Below are positions 49,804 through 56,942 of a stretch of DNA of 64,000 bases, one piece after another. Each line of letters starts with the position of its first letter. Position 1 is the first letter of the stretch. A model generated the notes under the pieces. That model was not told where the DNA came from and did no database searches. It saw only the letters and a program-made list of their open reading frames with translations. Location of the stretch: NCBI GenBank assembly GCA_965195225.1, contig CBDAFL010000085.1, positions 1 through 64,000 on the forward strand, in the 5' to 3' direction. Origin of the DNA: JAHIKV01 sp965195225. GTDB taxonomy: Bacteria > Planctomycetota > Planctomycetia > Pirellulales > Thermoguttaceae. Position numbers and translations under genes: made by a program.

Positions 49804-51015
49804 ACCGGGGGCACGGTTGCCGGCGTCGCCCAACTCGCGGCATACACGCACGATCCGCCGGACCGCCTCGTCGATCTCCGCTTCCGTGTTGGTCGCGCCG
49901 AAGCTGAAACGTAGCGAAGAGGCCACGAGTTCCTTTGGCAGGTCCATCGCCCGGAGCGTCGGCGATAGCTCCGTCGCGCCGCTGGAACAGGCCGCGCCGA
50001 TCGAGCAGGCCACGCCGGCAACGTCCAGAGCCATCAGCAGCGTTTCGCCGTCGAGGCCGGGGAAGGCCACGCTGCTGGTCTGGGGGAGCCGCTCGGCGCG
50101 GAGGCCGTGAAAAACGACATCCGGCAATCCGGCCTGCAACTGCCGCTCGAAATGATCGCGCAACGCGGTCAAACGTCGGGCGTATCGCTGCTGCTCCTTG
50201 TGCCAAAGCTCCAGTGCCTTGGCCATGCCGACGGCCAGCGGGACCGGCTCGGTGCCCGGCCGCAGCCCCGATTGGTGATGTCCGCCGAACATCAGCGGCG
50301 CGATCCGTACGTCTTGCCGAACGATCAGTGCCCCAACGCCCGGCGGTCCCCGGAACTTATGGGCGGCAATGCTCATTGCGGCCACGCCGAGCGAGTGGAA
50401 GTTTACCGGCACCTTGCCCACCGCCTGGACGGCGTCGGTGTGCATGGGGACTCCGGCGCGATTGCAGATTGCCGCCAGTTGTTCGACCGGCTGGATCACG
50501 CCGGTCTCGTGGTTGCCCAGCAGGACGCTGACCAGTCTGGTATCCGCGGCAAGCAATGGGGGCAACTGCTCTACGCAGACTATGCCCTGGGGCGTTAGGC
50601 CCAGAGTGTCCATCCGCCATCCTTGCTCCAGAAGGTGTTCGGCCGACTCGATGACGCTCTGATGTTCTGCGGCCGAAATGACGATCCGGCCGGGCAGAGA
50701 CGCCCCTGCCCCCTGCCCCTCTCCCGCGAGAGGAGGGGACATGTTGCTTAGTGCGATGCCAAGCACTGCCAGATTGTTGGCCTCGGTGCCGCCGCTGGTC
50801 AATATCAGCCGGTCGCGGCGCGGCGGGGACAGATCGGCGCCGAGGATTTCCGCGATTTTCTCCCGGGCGTCGTCCAATGCCCGCCTTGCTTGCTGGCCGG
50901 GCCGATGCCGGCTGGCCGGGTTGGCATAGTGTCTGGCATGGCATCGGGCCATGGCTTCCACCACTTCCGAGCGGGTTGGAGTGGTGGCGTTGTGGTCGAG
51001 ATAGATCGGCTCCAT
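49786..51015 (-). CDS. cysteine desulfurase (NifS/IscS family)
   Basis: A 409-residue PLP enzyme that releases sulfur from cysteine for Fe-S clusters or thiolation. IYLDHNATTPTRSEVVEAM, SGGTEANNLAVLG, SAAEHQSVIESAEHLLEQGW, MHTDAVQAVGKVPV, SIAAHKFRGPPGVGAL (PLP lysine) and ACSIGAACSSGATELSPT (active-site cysteine loop) are all there. Two oddities: SPPLAGEGQGAGASLPG near residue 95 is an in-frame variant of a dispersed palindrome (50700-50742), and the last residues (GSFSPP) and the stop codon are read from a REP palindrome. Start at 51015 (EPIYLDHNATT) fits the family. No iscU/sufE neighbour. Confidence 0.94.
   Translation of the reverse strand: MEPIYLDHNATTPTRSEVVEAMARCHARHYANPASRHRPGQQARRALDDAREKIAEILGADLSPPRRDRLILTSGGTEANNLAVLGIALSNMSPPLAGEGQGAGASLPGRIVISAAEHQSVIESAEHLLEQGWRMDTLGLTPQGIVCVEQLPPLLAADTRLVSVLLGNHETGVIQPVEQLAAICNRAGVPMHTDAVQAVGKVPVNFHSLGVAAMSIAAHKFRGPPGVGALIVRQDVRIAPLMFGGHHQSGLRPGTEPVPLAVGMAKALELWHKEQQRYARRLTALRDHFERQLQAGLPDVVFHGLRAERLPQTSSVAFPGLDGETLLMALDVAGVACSIGAACSSGATELSPTLRAMDLPKELVASSLRFSFGATNTEAEIDEAVRRIVRVCRELGDAGNRAPGSFSPP
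50700..50742. repeat. CTCTCCCGCGAGAG palindrome inside the cysteine desulfurase gene
   Basis: GACGCCCCTGCCCCCTGCCC then the hairpin CTCTCCCGCGAGAGGAGGGG. A variant of the element at 22175, 28062 and 36919. Confidence 0.75.
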
Positions 51016-51169
51016 GCGGAAATTGTACACGAGGTCGAAGAAAGATGTTAGCTATCGGACGGCCGCCGAATTGCCGTTGCCCCAGACCCCCAGAAATCGT
51101 TATCATTTGGCCTTCTGACAGGGTGAGTCCGAGGACGATTTTTTCATGGATTAGGAGGCGTTGCCAGCA

Positions 51170-51760
51170 ATGCGATCATCGGCAACCACGGCATTTCGGG
51201 CGTTTACGATGTTGGTGTGCGTGGTGGGAATCACGGCGGTGGCAATGTCTGGAACGTCGTGGTCCGAAATACTCGATAAGTTTCGGAACCTCGATTGGCC
51301 GCTCATGTTGACATCGGCGTCGACCTCCACGCAGGGGGTAAACGGCGAGACAGGCCGATCCGCGCCGCCTTGTCCGAGCGTCGAACTTCGGATGGCCGGC
51401 CCACCCGGAACCGGGCCCCGCAAGGACGCGGCCGCCCTCGACGAACCGGTGGAAACGGTATCGGCCGTGCCGGATGTCCCAATGGGATTCGACGATATTC
51501 AGATTCGGCTCCGGGAACTGGGAGCGTCATATTACTTGCTCGAGTCGTGGGGCAGTCAACGCCAGCTTTACCGTTTTTCGTGCAAGATGGCCGTGGGCGG
51601 CAACACGGATTTCACCCGCTATTTCGAGGCCACCGATGCCGATCCGCTTCAGGCCATGTTGCAGGTGCTGAGGCAAGTGGAACGGAGAGAGGGAGAGGGG
51701 GAGACAAGGAGAGGAGGAGACAAGGAGGCAGGGAGGCAAGGAAAAGCCGGCCGGCGATAA
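51170..51760 (+). CDS. hypothetical protein with a repeat-derived C-terminus
   Basis: A 196-residue protein. A hydrophobic segment at about 10-27 (AFTMLVCVVGITAVAMSG) may anchor or export it. The recognisable part is about 105-170, DDIQIRLRELGASYYLLESW followed by FSCKMAVGGNTDFTRYFEA, a domain I have seen in planctomycete hypothetical proteins without known function. The last 26 residues (EGEGETRRGGDKEAGRQG and on) are translation of a purine-rich tandem repeat and unlikely to be functional; the original stop was probably lost. ATG at 51170 is 11 bases after AGGAGG; a TTG at 51161 is less likely. Confidence 0.65.
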   Translation: MRSSATTAFRAFTMLVCVVGITAVAMSGTSWSEILDKFRNLDWPLMLTSASTSTQGVNGETGRSAPPCPSVELRMAGPPGTGPRKDAAALDEPVETVSAVPDVPMGFDDIQIRLRELGASYYLLESWGSQRQLYRFSCKMAVGGNTDFTRYFEATDADPLQAMLQVLRQVERREGEGETRRGGDKEAGRQGKAGRR

Positions 51761-51830
51761 ATCTCCCTCTCTCCCTCTCTCCTTGTCTCCATATCCCCTT
51801 GTCTCCTTGTCTCCTTGTCTCCTTGTCTTC
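51684..51830. repeat. purine-rich array facing a pyrimidine-rich array (inverted)
   Basis: GGAGAGAGGGAGAGGGGGAG and GACAAGGAGAGGAGG units (51684-51740) face CTCCCTCTCTCCCTCTCTCC and TTGTCTCC units (51762-51830). The two arms are roughly reverse complements, so a long hairpin or triplex is possible. Confidence 0.85.
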
Positions 51831-51895
51831 ATATCCCCCCTCCGCCCTGTTATTGGGCTTGCCAAAAGCCCCTGGGCGGGATTAGTTTGGTTTGC

Positions 51896-53080
51896 ATGAA
51901 ACCGAATCTTTCGACCATCGCGCTGCGGCTGGGGAGCGTGGCGACGCGCTACCGACACCCGATAGCGGTCGGGGCGGTTTTTTCCTGGGGTAAAAATGGC
52001 GTCCGAAAAGGCTTGCCGGCCGGCGCACCCCGCCATGATGGGGGTGGCGTGGCGGTCGAAAACCACCTTTCACGGTTGGAAGCGATTCTTTTTCTTTCGC
52101 GGCAGCCCCAAACCAGCCGAAAACTAGCCCAGTTGGCCGGCTTGGCGGACGGCACGAAAGCGCGTACATTTATTCGGACCTTGAACCGAAGATATGATAC
52201 GGAAGAGAGAGCGTTTCGCGTGGAGGAGGTGGCGGGCGGTTTCCAGTTGATGACCCGCCCGAAGTTTGCACCCTGGCTGCGGCGGCTGTATTCCGTGCCT
52301 GTGGAAATCCGTCTTTCCGCCTCCCTCATGGAAACCTTGGCGGTCGTGGCGTATCGGCAGCCGGTCCTAAGGGTGGAAATAGAGGCCATTCGAGGGGTAC
52401 AATCGGGCGAAGTCCTGCGACAACTCGTCGAACGTGATTTTGTGCGAATTGCGGGGCGATCCAGCGAACTCGGCCGGCCGTTCCTTTACGGTACAACCAA
52501 ACAATTTATGCGAATTTTCGGTCTGCGACACCTTGACGAACTGCCCAGAGCCGAGATACTACGAAACCACGGGCCGACACCGGCCGACCAAGATAGTCCG
52601 TCCGATTCCAATCCCAATATCTCGAACCAATCCATTCAATCCCCAGTAGCGGAGGAGGAAGAGAAAGTGAAAACCCTCATCGCCATGACAACTCGACCAG
52701 CCCTTGCCGGAGAACGCAACGCCTCCGTCATGGAACCCCAAGACGATGATCGGCACGGCAATCAAACCATCCTCGACCAACTCGAAGACGAGGACGAAGA
52801 CGAGGACGAAGACGAGAACGACGATGAGGACGACGATGAGGACGACCTCGACGGCGAAGATTACGACGAAGATTTCGACGATGAAGAAGACGATGAAGAA
52901 GACGATGACGAGGACGAAGACCTCGACGATGAACCGTGGGAGGAAGTCAAGGACGAAGACAAGGACGAAGACAAGGACGAAGACGAGGACGAAGATTGGG
53001 ACGATGACGATGACGACGACGATGACGATGACTGGGACGATGATGACTGGGATGAAGACGAAGAAGAGGAAAAAGCCTAG
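51896..53080 (+). CDS. scpB: segregation and condensation protein B with a long acidic tail
   Basis: A 394-residue protein. Residues 60-230 form the two winged helices of ScpB: LSRLEAILFLSRQPQTSRKL, MTRPKFAPWLRRLY, LSASLMETLAVVAYRQPVLR, VEIEAIRGVQSGEVLRQLVE, GRPFLYGTTKQFMRIFGLR. ScpB works with ScpA and SMC as bacterial condensin. E. coli-independent ScpB proteins are usually 180-200 residues; here a linker and about 110 extra residues follow that are almost only Asp and Glu with a few Lys/Trp (DEDEDEDEDENDDEDDDEDD type). Such a tail may bind basic proteins or regulate DNA binding. The basic segment at 1-55 is also extra. scpA is not adjacent. Stop overlaps the stop of convergent lgt (CTAG). 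Confidence 0.92.
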   Translation: MKPNLSTIALRLGSVATRYRHPIAVGAVFSWGKNGVRKGLPAGAPRHDGGGVAVENHLSRLEAILFLSRQPQTSRKLAQLAGLADGTKARTFIRTLNRRYDTEERAFRVEEVAGGFQLMTRPKFAPWLRRLYSVPVEIRLSASLMETLAVVAYRQPVLRVEIEAIRGVQSGEVLRQLVERDFVRIAGRSSELGRPFLYGTTKQFMRIFGLRHLDELPRAEILRNHGPTPADQDSPSDSNPNISNQSIQSPVAEEEEKVKTLIAMTTRPALAGERNASVMEPQDDDRHGNQTILDQLEDEDEDEDEDENDDEDDDEDDLDGEDYDEDFDDEEDDEEDDDEDEDLDDEPWEEVKDEDKDEDKDEDEDEDWDDDDDDDDDDDWDDDDWDEDEEEEKA

Positions 53081-54381
53081 CGTGGAGGTTGTCCGGCTTC
53101 ACTGTGTGCCACTGCCGGAAACGCCAAGCCGCGCGGCCGGCGGAGGATGTAGAACCATAACGCGATGGCACAGAGCAGCAACAGCAAGCTGACGTTCTGC
53201 GAGATGCTCAAGCCGGTGCCGAAAACCGCCGACTCATCGGTGCGGATGATCTCCATGATGAATCGCGTGATCGGGTAAACCGAGAGCAGCAGCGCCAACA
53301 ACTCGCCGTCGCGACGGCGCCACGGCGACCAGGCCAACAGCAGCAAACAGGTCAACAAGGCGTTGATGGAGCTGTAAAGTTGGGTCGGATGCACCGGCAG
53401 GCTGCGCGGCGGAGGCTCGACCGCCGGCACTTCGATCTCCGGCCGGCCTTCGACCCGGATGTGCAGCGGTTTCCGCCCGTAAAAAGCATCGGCCAGTGCC
53501 CAGTGGACCTGTTTGGTAGTCGAAATCTTGGAATCATCGATCTTTTCCAGGCGGTCTCCCGCCCTCAGCCCGGCACGGTCGGCCGGAGAGCCGGGATCGA
53601 CGCCCAACACCCGCGGCGCCGAGTGGGGATCGTCGCCGAGTGTCATTCCGTACATTCGGCCGCGTTCGACCTGTGCGATGTACGGCGGTGCGTTGGGCGG
53701 AAACGTGACCGCCCAGGCGCGATCGCACTCGCCGCCGAAACAGCAGCCGTTCAACAGGCAGCCGATCCGCCCGACGGCCAAGCCAAGCATCATGCTCGGC
53801 GCAATCAGGTCGCAGACGGCCAGCAGCGGCAGTTGATGTTTGCGGACGAACAGCAATAGTCCGGTCAGTCCGCCGAACAGTGAGCCGTAGACCACCAGCC
53901 CGCCTTGGGCGATGTTTATTACTCCACCCAGAAAAGCGCCGAGTCCGCCGCCCGGTTCGGTGAATGCCCTGGCATACACGGGCCAATACTCGATAACGTA
54001 GAACGCTCGGGCACCGATGATGCCCGGCGCCAACATCCAAAAGACAAGCGAATAGACCATTTCCGGCTCGATACCGACTCGTTTTCCCCTCCAGACGGCC
54101 AAGGCCGCGGCCGACGTCACGGCCAGAAGCATCATCACGCCGTATCCACGGATGGGCAACCCCTGCTCGCTGCGCAGCACCGGCAACACCCAGGCGATGA
54201 TCGCGCCGATCAGCAACAGGATGGGCACGTATCCCCAAGTATCGGCGTTGAACCCCTGCCGCCACGCCAGATAGGCCAACAGGCCGATGCTTGCCACCGC
54301 CCACAAGGCAAACAACAGACCGAACCCAAACACCGGCCAGCCGGCAATCTCGGCGGGAATGTTAAATAGGGTTTGGAGCAT
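53077..54381 (-). CDS. lgt: prolipoprotein diacylglyceryl transferase with an inserted PDZ-like domain
   Basis: A 434-residue membrane enzyme that attaches diacylglycerol to the lipobox cysteine of prolipoproteins. The Lgt signature GLAVGRIGCLLNGCCFGG is present, and IKYW-like/HPTQLYSS near the C-terminus. Normal length is about 280. Between them, at about 245-325, lies an insertion that looks like a PDZ domain: VLGVDPGSPADRAGLRAGDR followed by LEKIDDSKIS and LHIRVEGRPEIEVPAV. The ATG at 54381 was chosen because the hydrophobic N-terminus (LQTLFNIPAEIAGWPVFGFG) begins there; the frame upstream is a tandem repeat. Its stop codon is the CTAG shared with scpB. Confidence 0.93.
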   Translation of the reverse strand: MLQTLFNIPAEIAGWPVFGFGLLFALWAVASIGLLAYLAWRQGFNADTWGYVPILLLIGAIIAWVLPVLRSEQGLPIRGYGVMMLLAVTSAAALAVWRGKRVGIEPEMVYSLVFWMLAPGIIGARAFYVIEYWPVYARAFTEPGGGLGAFLGGVINIAQGGLVVYGSLFGGLTGLLLFVRKHQLPLLAVCDLIAPSMMLGLAVGRIGCLLNGCCFGGECDRAWAVTFPPNAPPYIAQVERGRMYGMTLGDDPHSAPRVLGVDPGSPADRAGLRAGDRLEKIDDSKISTTKQVHWALADAFYGRKPLHIRVEGRPEIEVPAVEPPPRSLPVHPTQLYSSINALLTCLLLLAWSPWRRRDGELLALLLSVYPITRFIMEIIRTDESAVFGTGLSISQNVSLLLLLCAIALWFYILRRPRGLAFPAVAHSEAGQPPR

Positions 54382-54385
54382 TTTA

Positions 54386-54478
54386 GGGGAGAGTGGATAG
54401 TGGATAGTGGATAGTGGATAGTGGAGAGAAAAAAAGCGATCGCGCCTACTCTCTACTCTCCACTCTCCACTCTCCACT
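54386..54478. repeat. tandem repeat (GTGGATA / CTCTACT units), two arms
   Basis: GTGGATAGTGGATAGTGGAT (54392 on) facing CTCTACTCTCCACTCTCCAC (54450-54478). It separates lgt and panC and is translated as the last residues of PanC. Confidence 0.92.
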
Positions 54479-55336
54479 TTTCAAAATACAGTTGTCGATC
54501 AGCCGCGTGTTTTCAATCTTCACCGCCAGCGCCGCCAGCGTGGGGCCGGCGATGGTCTCGACCGGCAGCAACGTCTCGGGATCGACCAGCGCGACATAGT
54601 CGATCCGGGCGTCCTCGGCGGTCTCGATCACCCCGCGCATCCGGGCGGCGATCGTTCTTGCGTCTCGCTCACCCTGCCCGACCAACTCGCCGGCCAATTG
54701 CAAGCTCTTCCACAACACCATTGCCTTCTGTCGCGCGGCGGGGGTAAGGTAGCGATTTCGGGAACTCATGGCAAGCCCGTCCGGCTCGCGCACTATCGGA
54801 CAGACGCGAATCTTCGTCGGCAGGTCCAGGTCGGCCGCCATCCGCCGAATCACCAACGCCTGCTGATAATCCTTTTGCCCAAAATAAGCCGCGTCGGGTT
54901 GGACCATGTTCAGCAGTTTCAGGACGACGGTGGCCACGCCGCGGAAATGTCCCGGCCGGCATTGACCATCCAGCGGCTCGGCCGCCGCGCCGAGGTCGAC
55001 CCAGGTGTCGTGCCCCGGCCGATACACTTCCTCGCCGGCCGGAACGAACGCCAAATCCACGCCGCAACCGGCAAGCAGATCGAGGTCCGCTTCCAGTGTG
55101 CGTGGATATTTGGAAAAATCCTCGCCGGGACTGAACTGGCTGGGGTTGACGAATATCGAAACCACGGTGTAGTCGCATTCGTTCCGAGCGGCGCGGACCA
55201 GACTGAGGTGTCCTTCGTGCAGCGCGCCCATCGTCGGCACGAACCCGATTGTCCGTCCCTCGCGGCGCGCGGCGCCGACTTCTTCCCGCAACCGGGCAAC
55301 CGTATCGACGAGTTTTGGCGTGTCTTGGCGTTGCAT
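54446..55336 (-). CDS. panC: pantoate--beta-alanine ligase
   Basis: A 296-residue enzyme of coenzyme A synthesis that joins pantoate and beta-alanine with ATP. VPTMGALHEGHLSLVRAAR (HIGH-like motif), SIFVNPSQFSPGEDFSKYPR, YFGQKDYQQALVIRRMAADL and GLAMSSRNRYLTPAAR (KMSKS-like) are complete. The last 10 residues (SGEWRVESRE) and the TAG stop are translated from the tandem repeat at 54386-54478, so the native C-terminus (about ILK) has been extended. Start at 55336. Neighbour folK-like gene is also a vitamin gene. Confidence 0.96.
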   Translation of the reverse strand: MQRQDTPKLVDTVARLREEVGAARREGRTIGFVPTMGALHEGHLSLVRAARNECDYTVVSIFVNPSQFSPGEDFSKYPRTLEADLDLLAGCGVDLAFVPAGEEVYRPGHDTWVDLGAAAEPLDGQCRPGHFRGVATVVLKLLNMVQPDAAYFGQKDYQQALVIRRMAADLDLPTKIRVCPIVREPDGLAMSSRNRYLTPAARQKAMVLWKSLQLAGELVGQGERDARTIAARMRGVIETAEDARIDYVALVDPETLLPVETIAGPTLAALAVKIENTRLIDNCILKSGEWRVESRE

Positions 55337-55380
55337 GACGCAATCCTACTCCGTTCCTCTTGCGGAAAGCCGTTGGAACG

Positions 55381-55464
55381 GGTGTCATGGGTAAGCGAAG
55401 CTTACCCGTGGGCTGGAAATAGCGGGAACCCCACACGGGTAAGCTTCGCTTACCCATGGCACCC
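55381..55464. repeat. inverted repeat GGTAAGCGAAGCTTACCC
   Basis: Arms GGTGTCATGGGTAAGCGAAG... and ...CTTCGCTTACCCATGGCACC; each arm itself contains GGGTAAGCGAAGCTTACCC, a palindrome with a HindIII-like core. Fills the gap between panC and the folK fusion. Confidence 0.9.
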
Positions 55465-55482
55465 ACCTATCCGCAACAGATA

Positions 55483-56526
55483 CTACACTGTTCCTCGCGC
55501 CGCCGCCAGCACTTCGTCGAAAATCGCTTCCTGGTCGTCGCTCCGAAAGCGAAGCACCGGCCCCAGTTCCGGCCGGGCGGCTTGCTCGGCCACCTCGCGG
55601 CGAATCCGTTCCAATTGATCGACCGTCAATCGCCGCTCGCAACTTCGTCCTCTGCTCCGCATACGAGCCAGCAGTTTCTCAGCCGGGACGTCCAACAACA
55701 CGATCAGCCTCGGCCGCGCGACGGTCGGCCGCAATCGCTCGAACCGTTCCATGTAGTCGCCGATCCGGTCGGTCGGCAACCAGGCCCGCGCGAAGGCTGC
55801 CGATTGGTCGAACCAGAAATCGCTCACCGACCAACGATCCCTCGCCCATTCCGCCGCGTCCGAACGGAGCAGCCCAGCGCGTTGGTCGAGAAACTCCAAC
55901 TCCGTTTCCCAGCCTTGGCCGGCCGGATCGACATAAAACGATTCCAGCCGCGTCCAGTCGGGCCGCTCTTTGATCGGTCGGGCGGGCAGCGCCGTCGCCA
56001 ACCGCTCGGCCAGATGCGATTTGCCGGAGGCGATTCCACCCGTGACGGCCACGTATGGCGGAGACGTATCCAGATGTTCGAGCAGCCGGGCAATACTCCA
56101 GCGAATCGTCGGATGGACCATCTCTCCGGCAACTTCGGCCGCCGGTTCGAGCACGAACCGCCGCCAGGCCATTCGCGGATGCGGCAGCGTCAACAAGGGA
56201 GTATCAAGCACCTGCTCATCGTACAACAGCAAGTCGAGGTCGATGGTCCTCGGTCCCCAACGTTCCTCGCGCCGCCGGCCGAGTTGGATTTCGATTTGCC
56301 GCAAGCACTCGAACAATTCGCGCGGCGTGAGCGAGGTTTCCAACTTTAGCGCGCCGTTGAGGAACCGCGGCTGTTCCGCCGGCCCGCCGATCGCGGAGGT
56401 TTCGTGCCACGTGCTTTGGGCGAGCAGTTCGATCCGCGGATGTTCGGCCAGACGCGAGACCGCCGCCGCAAGATTCTCCAGTCGGTTTCCTTGGTTTGAT
56501 CCCAGGCCGATCAAGCAGGCGGGCAT
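55483..56526 (-). CDS. folK: FolK fused to a deoxynucleoside-kinase-like domain
   Basis: A 347-residue two-domain protein. Residues 1-160 are 2-amino-4-hydroxy-6-hydroxymethyldihydropteridine pyrophosphokinase (folate synthesis): CLIGLGSNQGNRLENLAAAV, EQPRFLNGALKLET, WGPRTIDLDLLLYDE, LPHPRMAWRRFVLEP. Residues 165-347 begin with a P-loop, YVAVTGGIASGKSHLAERLA, and contain DFWFDQSAAFARAWL and RPRLIVLLDVPAEKLLARM, as in dNK/thymidine-kinase-2-type kinases (DRS-like motif altered). The second domain probably phosphorylates a nucleoside, but the substrate is uncertain. Start at 56526. I know the same fusion only from planctomycete-like genomes, from memory. Confidence 0.88.
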   Translation of the reverse strand: MPACLIGLGSNQGNRLENLAAAVSRLAEHPRIELLAQSTWHETSAIGGPAEQPRFLNGALKLETSLTPRELFECLRQIEIQLGRRREERWGPRTIDLDLLLYDEQVLDTPLLTLPHPRMAWRRFVLEPAAEVAGEMVHPTIRWSIARLLEHLDTSPPYVAVTGGIASGKSHLAERLATALPARPIKERPDWTRLESFYVDPAGQGWETELEFLDQRAGLLRSDAAEWARDRWSVSDFWFDQSAAFARAWLPTDRIGDYMERFERLRPTVARPRLIVLLDVPAEKLLARMRSRGRSCERRLTVDQLERIRREVAEQAARPELGPVLRFRSDDQEAIFDEVLAAARGTV

Positions 56527-56719
56527 TGTTGTTCCGAGAAAGGATGGTTGGAAAAGACGAAAGCTTTGGGGGGGCCGTCCCGGCCACGACCGTTCGCCGT
56601 CGACTGTCGTTCCCTGCGTTTGCGCTCCCCAAAGCCTTCGACATCGGCCATTCTCCGGCAGACGACGGATTTGTCAAGATACCCTTGGAAGTTGCGCCGG
56701 GTGGCGCCGGAATATTTCC

Positions 56720-56749
56720 ATTTAGCCCGCCGTGAATACACGGCGGGGA
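56720..56749. repeat. REP palindrome, copy 7
   Basis: Forward orientation: ATTTAG, stem CCCGCCGTG / CACGGCGGG around AATA. Compensatory changes in both arms relative to copies 3 and 5 keep the stem perfect. Confidence 0.93.
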
Positions 56750-56773
56750 GAAATGATGCGCGTACCCACACTG

Positions 56774-56802
56774 TGCCCCGGGTATTCACCCGGAGCTAAA
56801 TT
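56774..56802. repeat. REP palindrome, copy 8
   Basis: Reverse orientation: TGCCCCGGGTATTCACCCGG then AGCTAAATT; loop shortened and one stem mismatch. Confidence 0.85.
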
Positions 56803-56942
56803 GCACTGCGACAAACACGCCGCGCGGACGCCGATTGTGGGATTATGCGATGTCAGGCTGACATTTTCCCGTCGATATCGTACAATTGACTCTGGGACGG
56901 AAGCGCGATCGCTCGGGTGCCCAACACTCAACTGGCGGAACC

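Larger units (their letters stand above)
56527..56942. other. intergenic region with two REP palindromes
   Basis: About 416 bases; REP copies at 56720-56749 and 56774-56802. No gene seen. Confidence 0.45.
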
